From Eutreptiella sp. 'Long Island Sound 2002' (taxonomy: Eukaryota > Euglenozoa > Euglenophyceae > Eutreptiales > Eutreptiaceae), in contig OZ038388.1 of NCBI GenBank assembly GCA_964036045.1, forward strand, positions 6,184,058 through 6,248,057: a stretch of 64,000 nucleotides of DNA, read 5' to 3'. A program made the translations under genes and the position numbers. Below, piece by piece: positions 56,276 through 64,000 of this stretch. A model generated the notes under the pieces. That model searched no databases and was not told the DNA's origin. It was given only the letters and a program-made list of their open reading frames with translations. Each line of letters begins with the position of its first letter. Position 1 is the stretch's first letter.

Positions 56276-58657
56276 CTACATCATGCGCTGGAAAGCGGCG
56301 TTGCCATTCTTGGCGCCCATAGGTACCACTTTCCACTGCTTGGGCCCCAGCGGCGTCGACATCGCTGTGCAGGGCCTGGAGTCCGGGTGCAGCGGCATCT
56401 GGTGATAGCCGTGTTTCAGGTCTAACACCGTGAAAATCCGCTTTTTCTGTTGTTTTTGGAGGATGGAGTCGATCAGGGGAAGCGAGTACGAGTCGTGCTC
56501 GGTCTGCTCGTTCAAACCTCTGTAATCAACCACCAACCTCCACTCGCCTTTCTCCTTCTTGGGCACGATGAAGGCTGGGCTGGCCCACTCACTGTCGGAG
56601 GGTTCGATCCAACCCCGCTCAATGAACTCGGCCAACAGCTTCTTCATGGCCTCGGCCCGATCGCCCTGAAGTTGGTACTCCCGATGACGATAGATCTTGG
56701 GGTTCGGCTTCAGCTTGATCTTCGCTGTACCAAACCTCCCACGATCTGGAGGGTTCTTATTGGCGACGCCACTGAATAGCCGCGGATAGGCCTTGATCAG
56801 CCTCTCCTTCAGCTCGGCGACCTTCGGGTTCTCCTGGGCCTCTTCAGCCGCTTTCTTCGGTATGGATACAACCGACCGCACTGCGGTATAGGCCTCTTCT
56901 GGGTCCGATTCCGACTTCTCCTCGTCCGATATGCCGCCTTCATCGTCGTGGGGAGCTCTTCCCACCGATAATCTTCGGAAATTTGCGGCATCGGGCTGGT
57001 GACTGTCGCTATCGGCACCCATTCTTGGAAAATCCCATGTCGGTGGGTCCGACCCAACCGGACCATCGTATTGATCCGCGATGTGATCCATGACCCTCGC
57101 CACGAACTCGTCCTTCTCGTACTTGCCGGTGACCAACATCTTGTCATCCCACCAATGCGGAGATGTGACCATGGCCCGCCTCTTCTTGGCTGCCACACGG
57201 TCGTGCATCCCCATCCGCATGTAGTTGATGACGTCGTCGATCTCGGCGTGAGACAGGACGTCAATGCCATCAATAGGCTGATCCGTCCCCTCCTTGGGCT
57301 CGAACATGACCTTCATGGGCACCGCCTCCACCCTACGGATGAATGCTTCATCACCCGTGGGCTGGGCTTGCGCCCCATCCACCAGGAAAGCCTTGGTGCC
57401 CCACGCTTGACCCGGGAAGGGCATTGATACACCCTTGGCGTCAATGAACAACTCCTCCTCTGGCCCGAATGACATCTCGTTCAGGGTGATGGAGTCCAGC
57501 GTCGACTTGAGACCCTCCAGCGGACATGGGGTGGATCCTATGCCGGTTACGACCAGGATCCCCTTCGCCCTATCCGCGATGATCTTCTCCACCGTACGTC
57601 TGGTATTGTCCAGAGAGCCATGCCAATACATGGGTCCCCACTCCTTCAAACCCCAATGCCTGTGCCAGGCTGAGTCTCCTCGATGCCAATGCCTCCTACA
57701 TTTCCGCAGAAGTGGGGCATCCCGGGAAGCAAAGACGTCCGTCTCGGGCGCTTCGGCTCCCAGCGATTGGATCATCCTGGCGTACACCTGCGGCGCCATT
57801 CCATACTCCGTGAGCTGAACTCCGCGGTCTCCCCTGGACTTGGCACCCACAGCTTGCACCGCTTGGACGATCCGATCCTCTTCCTCAGCATTCCATTGGG
57901 ATGATCCGCATGCATAGTCCGTGGACAACCATGTGAGGCATTCATCATCCTCCCGGACCAGCGTTGCACGATGGGGAAGGGCTCCAATGGCGTTTGCCAC
58001 CATGAAGTCATACCCCATGATCATATCCCAATCTGTAATGTCGGCCACATAGAAGTTCCCGGATAGAGTGCTTCTCTTCGCCTGATCAGGGCGGTTCAAG
58101 CGCTCATGCTCCCAGAATTCCATACTGATGGTGGCCTCATGGGTGCCCATAATCTCTCCGTTGGCGACCTTCAGGCGGACCGGTCTCCGGCTGGGCTGCA
58201 GGAGTTCCTCCTTGAACAACCCTCTCCGGACCAGGCTCACCTGGGCACCCGTATCCACTAACACATCCACCACCTTCTCCTCTCGTCCGCACCGTACTCG
58301 CACTTTCAAGTGCAACTGCCGCTCGTCGCCATGAGGTGTATGGACGACTCTCACGGCATGCAACTCTAGCACGTCCGGGTGCATCAGGACTTCAAGGGTA
58401 TGGTCACGGATGGTGTAGATCTTGGGTTGGTCCTGCCCGTCCACGCGGCTCTCCGTGGTCGCTCCTTCCTTCTTGCCATGTCCCGTACCCACATGTACTT
58501 CCCTTGGCAGGGCGCTCCAGGGGTTGGGAGTGGCGAAACTCAGTGGTTTTGGCTCTTCTGGAGCCTTCTTGGGCACCCGCTGTGCCTTCGCTTTCTCTGG
58601 GATTCCACTGATTTTCGGAGGAGAGACCTCCGAGGTCCCACTCCCGTGGGGGCTCCT
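56276..58657 (-). CDS. Retroelement 2 Pol, N-terminal part: protease and RT
   Basis: Opens just after the gag-border amber codon and ends in TAG at 56276-56278. Aspartic protease: VLVDTGAQVSLVRRG. RT: WRLVVDYRGLNEQTEHDSYS, FTVLDLKHGYHQMPL and GNAAFQRMM-stop. Retroelement 1 has GNAAFQRMLENLLEPVRDC at that place, and here the frame continues unshifted with DLLGPVRDCADPFVDD, so a single GAG-to-TAG change splits an otherwise intact Pol. The ATG at 58576 would give 766 residues, but expression by readthrough from gag is more likely. Confidence 0.9.
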   Translation of the reverse strand, partial: RSPHGSGTSEVSPPKISGIPEKAKAQRVPKKAPEEPKPLSFATPNPWSALPREVHVGTGHGKKEGATTESRVDGQDQPKIYTIRDHTLEVLMHPDVLELHAVRVVHTPHGDERQLHLKVRVRCGREEKVVDVLVDTGAQVSLVRRGLFKEELLQPSRRPVRLKVANGEIMGTHEATISMEFWEHERLNRPDQAKRSTLSGNFYVADITDWDMIMGYDFMVANAIGALPHRATLVREDDECLTWLSTDYACGSSQWNAEEEDRIVQAVQAVGAKSRGDRGVQLTEYGMAPQVYARMIQSLGAEAPETDVFASRDAPLLRKCRRHWHRGDSAWHRHWGLKEWGPMYWHGSLDNTRRTVEKIIADRAKGILVVTGIGSTPCPLEGLKSTLDSITLNEMSFGPEEELFIDAKGVSMPFPGQAWGTKAFLVDGAQAQPTGDEAFIRRVEAVPMKVMFEPKEGTDQPIDGIDVLSHAEIDDVINYMRMGMHDRVAAKKRRAMVTSPHWWDDKMLVTGKYEKDEFVARVMDHIADQYDGPVGSDPPTWDFPRMGADSDSHQPDAANFRRLSVGRAPHDDEGGISDEEKSESDPEEAYTAVRSVVSIPKKAAEEAQENPKVAELKERLIKAYPRLFSGVANKNPPDRGRFGTAKIKLKPNPKIYRHREYQLQGDRAEAMKKLLAEFIERGWIEPSDSEWASPAFIVPKKEKGEWRLVVDYRGLNEQTEHDSYSLPLIDSILQKQQKKRIFTVLDLKHGYHQMPLHPDSRPCTAMSTPLGPKQWKVVPMGAKNGNAAFQRMM

Positions 58658-58661
58658 CTAG
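58655..58661 (-). promoter_or_regulatory. Amber codon at the gag-pol border of retroelement 2
   Basis: TAG at 58660-58658 on the minus strand followed by AGG AGC CCC, aligned with the TAG CGG AGC CCC of retroelement 1. The frame before it is the true gag frame once the 11-bp duplication at 58743-58764 is taken into account. Confidence 0.5.
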
Positions 58662-60978
58662 ACTTGGCTTCCCGCAGCCCCTTCCGGCTGCGATCCGCCA
58701 GGACTTTGTCCTCCACGTTGCTGGGCTTTGAGTTCCTCCAACGTCCTCAACATGTCCTCAGCATTTCCTCGATCGACCTCACTCGTCGGTCTTGACCAGG
58801 TCCACCACCATAGCCTCTTCCTCCGCCTTTTCCTTGGCCTTTGCCTTGGCCTTTTCCCCCGTCTCCGCCCTTCGCCTTCCAATCGGAAATCCGCTGCTCC
58901 TTGGGCTTCTTCTCGGGGTGAGCGGCGAAGTAGGCCTTCTTGTCCGCCTCATACACCTTGCACTGACGGTGGTCGTGTGCATGGTTGTTTCCCTTGCCAT
59001 AACAGACCCAGCACCCGTCGTGCTGAGACCTGTACTCTCGGAACGAGAGCGGTGGGTTCCCGATCCTCCTTGGCGCGTTGCCCTTCTTGGGTCCCACCGG
59101 GCTCCATCTGGGCCGATCCTGCCCATGGTTCCTCACGTTGTGCGCCACAAACGCGAAGAAATGGGCCTCCTCGTGATCCTCCCGGGACCCGGTCCAGTGG
59201 TCTTGGCCACTTCCACTTCCATCCTCCGCGGAGTTGGCCGTGTCCTCCTGGATCTCCCGATGATGGCGATCTTCTCGGTGTCCTCGTTGTCCATGACCAT
59301 GCCGATCCTGCACGTGGGCCTCGTTCTTCGCATTGAGCTTCAACTCCAACGTGATGTACTTCACGATCTCGTCCAGGCTCGTGCGGGCGAAGATGACTTG
59401 CATCCTCAGCGGCTCCCCGCGCCTCCACTCCACGTTGTTGAGGCGCAGCAACCTTTGCCCCATGGAGTCCCCAAATACCTCCACGTACACGGCGTTCTTC
59501 AGGCCCAACATCCGGTTGGGTTCGCCCAGGTTCCTCCTGAAGAACTCCATGATACCCGCATGGGTATCCTCCGCCGCCATGATCCTCACCGCCACCCGCT
59601 TCTTGGCGCGCTTCTTCTCCTCGTCCTCCACTCTCCTCTTCCAGTTGCCGGGGAGGACGTCCTTCAGCAAGTGGCGGATCTCACTGGCCTCGTTCCAGTC
59701 TTCCACCAGCTTGAGGCATCTGCGGTACTTCCGCAGATACCGGTTCCACTCCCGGACCCGCAACTCACCGCGGTCCAGCGGCAGTGGGATGGACCACAGG
59801 TCCTCCAGCTTCTGATTCGGAGTGTCCACCCGCTCCTCATCCTCCAACCACTGGAGGCAGGCCTGCTCCGTACGGATCAATCCTTCCCGGATCTGATCCC
59901 GCAGCTCCTCCTTCAGGTCCTGCGCCAGCCGGTGTGGGAATGTCCGGCATACCCACTTGTCCCGCGGCGCTCCCCGCATCTCGCCCACGACCTCCTCGGC
60001 GAAGTCCTCCCAGTCCAGGATGAAGTCGTCCAGGTTGGAGGGGTTGCCATCATAGTAGGGGATTTTGATTCCCCTGAGGTCGTCAATCCTGATGGCGTCT
60101 CCGACGTCCCCAGCCACCACTCCACCGAGACGGATACCACCTGTGGCCGGGGGGTGTGAGTACACTCCCCGTACATCCCTCTCCTCCATGGAGTGCGGTC
60201 CAGTTGGGCCTGAACCCATGGGGTTTGGAATGCGGGAAGGACTTGCTCCATCGGCCGTCCATATCCCCGTATTGGGGTCCTTCGCCCACAGGTTTCCGCT
60301 TGGATGGCCTCGACCATGTCCGTCGGCGCTTCCCATGGTTCGCCCCTGCATGGTCTGGTTCTGGATCTCGATCTTCTTTTCCGCATAGACTACCATATTC
60401 GTCGTGATCGGTACATCCTGGGCGGCATGGGACATCTGTACCGTCAGGCTCCTCGGGTCCGTGGTTACGTGCCCTTCCCGCATGGACCCAGCCGGTGCCG
60501 TGTGTTCCCCGAGCATTGTGGATTCGCTGAACATGGGAACAAACGGCAGCGCACCCGGGTCAACACGCGGAGGCGCGTATGGTGCCTCTGCAGGGCTGCC
60601 CATGGGTTTATCCATGGCGCTCCTAAGGGTCTTAACCCGCTCCACCAGCTCTGCCGCGGCCGGCTTTGCCGGGAGCTCCGGACCCGAGGCGAGGGGCTGT
60701 AGCTCCTCTAGCCTTTTCAGGCGTCCCGACATGTCCTCCACCAGGTGGAGGAGGCTGTCCACCACTCGCTGCTGCTTCTCCAGGGCCAGCTCCAGATTCT
60801 CCTGGTACCGGTCCCGTTCCGCTCGCAGCTCCTCCATGTCTTTCTCCCCGGCCGACTGGTCGTCCAGGATCCCCGCGACGTCCTCCTCTAGACCGTCCTT
60901 GGCGTTGTCCAGGCGGTCCAGGCGATGCACGATGGCGTCCATCCCCATCTTCGGGTACTTGCCCATGAGGAAGGACAC
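58662..60978 (-). CDS. Retroelement 2 Gag (frameshifted near its end)
   Basis: 743 codons from 60978 to the stop at 58747. N-terminal helical region (AIVHRLDRLDNAKDGLEED...LELALEKQQRVVDSLLHLV), capsid-like block (IKIPYYDGNPSNLDDFILDW, LVEDWNEASEIRHLLKDVL), a His/Asp-rich stretch (GHGQRGHREDRHHREI), then CWVCYGKGNNHAHDHRQC, the same CX2CX8HX4C knuckle as retroelement 1, and a Gly/Lys-rich tail. An 11-bp tandem duplication (58743-58753 and 58754-58764) pushes the last codons out of frame and causes the early stop. The homologous continuation ELKAQQRGGQSPGGSQ lies in the pol frame. Confidence 0.85.
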
Positions 60979-60984
60979 GTGCTC

Positions 60985-61672
60985 TCAGTGGCACGCAGCG
61001 TGCTTTCCGCCGGATTCAGCGCATCCCGCGGTTCCCGGCACCTCAGACTCGTCGCCCATGGGCGTATCGCCTATGGCGTCCGTCTCTGGTCCCGTGTGAC
61101 AGGGCACAGGTGCCGTCCGGGCCCTGGCTGGCCTCTCCAAGCCCTCGGCGTCGTGCTTCAGGGCGGGCTCGGGGGCCGTATGCGCCCTGGCGATCGGCGC
61201 GGACATCTCCGACTCCGAAGGTGGCTCGTAGGCTGTCCGATAGCCCTCGGAGTGCCCCTCGGATTCCCACAGCCTGACCGGGCTGGGGTCCGTGTTCATA
61301 GCCCCGGCGTCCCTTGCCGCGGACTTGGGTGACCCGCGCTTCCGGTAGCGCCGGGCCCGTCCTCCACTGCTGCCTGAATGGCAGGCCTCATCAGAGTCCT
61401 CCGCGGCGGAGCGGAGGTTGCATGCCTTTCGGCAGCGACGCTCACACATGGAGACCAGGTCCTCCGTGTCCCGTCCTCCTCTTCCCGAATGTCGTACTTC
61501 TCTTCGGGCTTCAACTTCCGGAGTTCGCCATGCTCTTGAACGTCTCGGTTCTTCTATGGCTCCAATTTCCGGCGTGGTCTCCACCGAGTCCACAATACGC
61601 ACCCGGGGCGTACTTGGGCAGGGCTCATAAGGGCCCAAGTCCCCGGGTCGGCGCTTGGTAGGGGCAGCAGGT
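60985..61672 (-). CDS. Retroelement 2 leader ORF upstream of Gag
   Basis: Open in the gag frame and separated from gag by one TGA (60985-60987). It encodes an Arg/Ser/Glu/Pro-rich protein with ERRCRKACNLRSAAEDSDEA; the CNLR part has a counterpart in the 31.3-kb frame of retroelement 1 (RVPCNLRVSR). An ATG at about 61301 (MNTDPSPVRLW) is one possible start. Role unknown; not a known Ty3/Gypsy domain. Confidence 0.5.
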
Positions 61673-61687
61673 AAGCCTCTGCTACCA
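61673..61687 (-). other. Primer-binding-site-like sequence
   Basis: On the minus strand TGGTAGCAGAGGCTT follows the 507-bp repeat directly. It is close to TGGTATCAGAGC, the complement of the 3' end of initiator tRNA-Met used by many plant and algal retroelements. Confidence 0.6.
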
Positions 61688-62194
61688 TAAAGAAGGTCCC
61701 TACCAGGACCGGCCCCCGCTGTGCCCCTTCCGCCTGTCACCCCTGCTGACTTGCTCCTGATCAACGATTGCATTTCTCAAAATCCTCAAAGTCCAGGGTC
61801 CAAAATCCAAAAATATAGAAAATAAAATCCTTCTTCAACCCTGAATAGCAACCAGATCCAACAAATACAGCAATAACCCAATTCACAATCCAAATCAGGC
61901 TGCAGGCTTCCGTTCAGCACACCGGTATTCCCACGGTGGCGGGCATGTACAAGAATTGCACCAAGGAAGAAAGCCCTGAAATTGGCATATGAACACAAAT
62001 AAAGCAAAGTTGGGGAAAGAGGTAAACATACACATTTACAGCCATAAACCCCTCATTCTCTGGACTCAAGACCTTCCCTTGACTCACCAACATATTGCCC
62101 TGAACCAGGTCAAATGAGATGGCTGAATGCCATGTGTCACAAGTCATTACACAAACCCCAAAAATGTGTTCACTCCCAAGCCTCTAAATCCTAG
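61688..62194 (-). repeat. 507-bp direct repeat, right copy (5' LTR candidate of retroelement 2)
   Basis: Partner of 50838-51344, identical length and few differences (for example C/T at the 3' end of the GGGTTGAAG.. part). The adjacent primer-binding-like sequence supports the LTR role. Confidence 0.78.
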
Positions 62195-63315
62195 TGACGC
62201 GTTCCCTTGGGGGGCCGGCCACGGGACGCTGCGGGACACGCACAAGTGAGCAGGCAGGCAAGGCACTACGCTCACAGGGGCATCAATGCGCTCATGTCAT
62301 GTGACAAAGCGTTTCAGAATCCTTGCCACTCTGCAAAGAGGGAACAAAAGTATGTACAACAACACATCAGGATATGTACACATGGGGTTAAGACTGGACT
62401 GGGGTGAGGGCATCACAGGACAATAGACACTCAGTCCCAACTCATATCCCAATCCCAGGTCCGACCCTCTCAGTGGCTGGTGGGGGCGGGGGCTCAAACA
62501 CAACCCATGCCCTGCTCAGTCCGGACCCTGAAACCCTGCCAATGGGAGAGGTGTCCCGCCCAGCCACAGGCGAGTTCCTGGGAACCAAGAGGATCCAAGG
62601 CTAACCGACAGTGGCTCCCCATGCCCCTCAACGGCAGGTCCCAACTCCTCTCTGAGTCAGAGATATGGCCCCGCCATTATCACCCAGGAGTTGGTAGCTG
62701 AAAATGGGCTGTTTCAGCCCAAACTGAAATTAACTCAAAAATCCCCAAAATTGACCCCTCGTCCGGACCCGCCAGAGGTAGGGACGAGGCAACTGACCCT
62801 ATGCCCTTCGGGTACGAGCTCCCTGGAGCCCTCACCCAACCTGGTTCCCTCTGAGGTCCCGGCATCAGGGCAACACGGATGAGTCAAGTGGGGTCATGAT
62901 GCCAAAATCACCAAAATTGGCGTCATTCCCACGCGGGGCGCGCCCGGCCAAGGTAAGGCCAATGGCTCACAGGGTAGGAGGCAGGACCTAGGACTTATAT
63001 CTGGGTGTACAAAATAGAGTTAGGTCCGGGCTCCCTATGGGATTAGAGAAATGGGGCCGCCAATTGACCACACGGAAGGGGGAAATTGGGGTCCTAAAAT
63101 GGGGTCATTTTGGCTGCCTGAAATGAGCCAAAATTCGGGGTGCTCCCAAAAGTATATCTCCACGCCGGCTTGGAGATCGGATTCGCCATTCCATACGCGA
63201 TCCACCTGGAGTCCAACGGAGACTCCCATGCCCTTGGCTCTCGAAGATCTCCATGCCACTTGGCGTGGTGACGATCCCAATTGGGTCTACAAATACCAAA
63301 ATGGCAAAATTGCCC
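62195..63315 (-). repeat. ~1.12-kb repeat, inverted copy of 29165-30287
   Basis: TGACGCGTTCCC at the left edge through CCAAAATGGCAAAATTG at the right. It abuts the 507-bp repeat with no gap, so retroelement 2 seems to have landed exactly at its edge, or the two are parts of one larger terminal structure. Confidence 0.75.
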
Positions 63316-64000
63316 ACACTCACTTTGGGCTAGCGCCTTAACGAAGGTGGCTCCGCTTCGCCCACGTGGTGTGTGGACCATGGGGACCATCACCCATAAC
63401 ACCCATGTCATATATGGTTCATTGGTCCATGCGTCCGGCGTGCACGAGGGTTAGAACATAGTGCACGGCGGGCAGCAAAAGTGGAAAATTGCTCAAAATG
63501 ACCAAAAATGCGCACACTCATGGTTGGGGCAAATGAGGCACATGCCCGATTTGGACCGGAGTGTGCCATAGGATTGGTATCAAGTCATATGTGTCCAACA
63601 TATCTTTTGGGCGTCGCCCAACTCCTCCGGTATTGGGAATGGCAGGGTCGCCAAGTGAGCCCGTGATTTGGGATAGTCCCAAATTGCCAACACGGCAGCC
63701 ACGGTATGCCAAGCCCAAGAGGAGTTATTCGCCGGGTCCAAGATATGTTGGGGACCGAAGTATGTACCCTCATAACATACTTGGGTCATGATGTCAATTG
63801 AGCGCAACGTTGAGATATACGGTCGCCACTTGACATCATGACGAGCCAAAAACGGCAAAATTGGCACAAAGACACGTAAAAGTGCATTGAAAGGTGCACA
63901 ATTATATTACAATATCTTCGGCTTGGATCCTGCAATCAACTAATCCTTCTAAACACAATGACTTGACACCAATGACCTCCGATCCCACATATGTGCTCCA
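63316..64000. other. No gene recognised at the right edge
   Basis: Mixed-composition DNA with CATATG and CCAAAATGG phrases like those around 28-29 kb. It may extend the same repeat family in diverged form. Confidence 0.4.

Overview
The window is eukaryotic nuclear DNA, most likely from a unicellular alga or other protist. The reasons are GT-AG introns with conserved phases, several tandem satellites, two chromovirus-type Ty3/Gypsy retrotransposons, a decayed DNA transposon and no bacterial-style operons. A green-algal source is only a guess. I see no rRNA, tRNA or CRISPR feature.

Layout: 1-4.73 kb is a 194-bp satellite. From 4.73 to 24.87 kb (+) the exons form what looks like one very large gene. 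It has an unrecognised N-terminal part, then many short phase-0 exons encoding an Ala/Glu-rich coiled coil (6.6-8.5 and 15.1-18.6 kb), a SET-domain exon (18.9-19.4 kb), a middle part, and a series of phase-1 exons encoding Arg/Ser-rich modules that end in a stop at 24.87 kb. A 6.6-kb block of unrelated satellites (65-bp, a 127-bp unit with three hairpins, palindromes) splits the coiled-coil array. Several stops, one homopolymer frameshift and lost splice sites mean the gene is either decaying or carries assembly errors.

25.0-27.1 kb holds a DDE-transposase remnant next to an inverted, internally deleted relative. 29.2-38.7 kb is retroelement 1 (+), cut off at the integrase zinc finger. 38.9-41.0 kb has 185-bp and 22-bp tandem repeats, followed by a GPCR-like exon. 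41.8-45.7 kb encodes a Pro/His/RS-rich protein with a possible cysteine-peptidase-like region, inside a 6-kb block in which T is very rare on the + strand. The 22-bp array plus GPCR-like exon appears a second time at 48.1-50.0 kb. 50.8-62.2 kb is retroelement 2 (-), flanked by 507-bp direct repeats with a primer-binding-site-like sequence and with a full integrase and chromodomain. 62.2-63.3 kb is an inverted copy of the repeat at 29.2-30.3 kb.

The most unusual points are the coiled-coil/SET/RS gene built from symmetric duplicated microexons, the hairpin satellite, an amber codon with the same context at the gag-pol border of both retroelements, and the two blocks nearly lacking one base (A in 8.75-12.6 kb, T in 41.8-47.7 kb).
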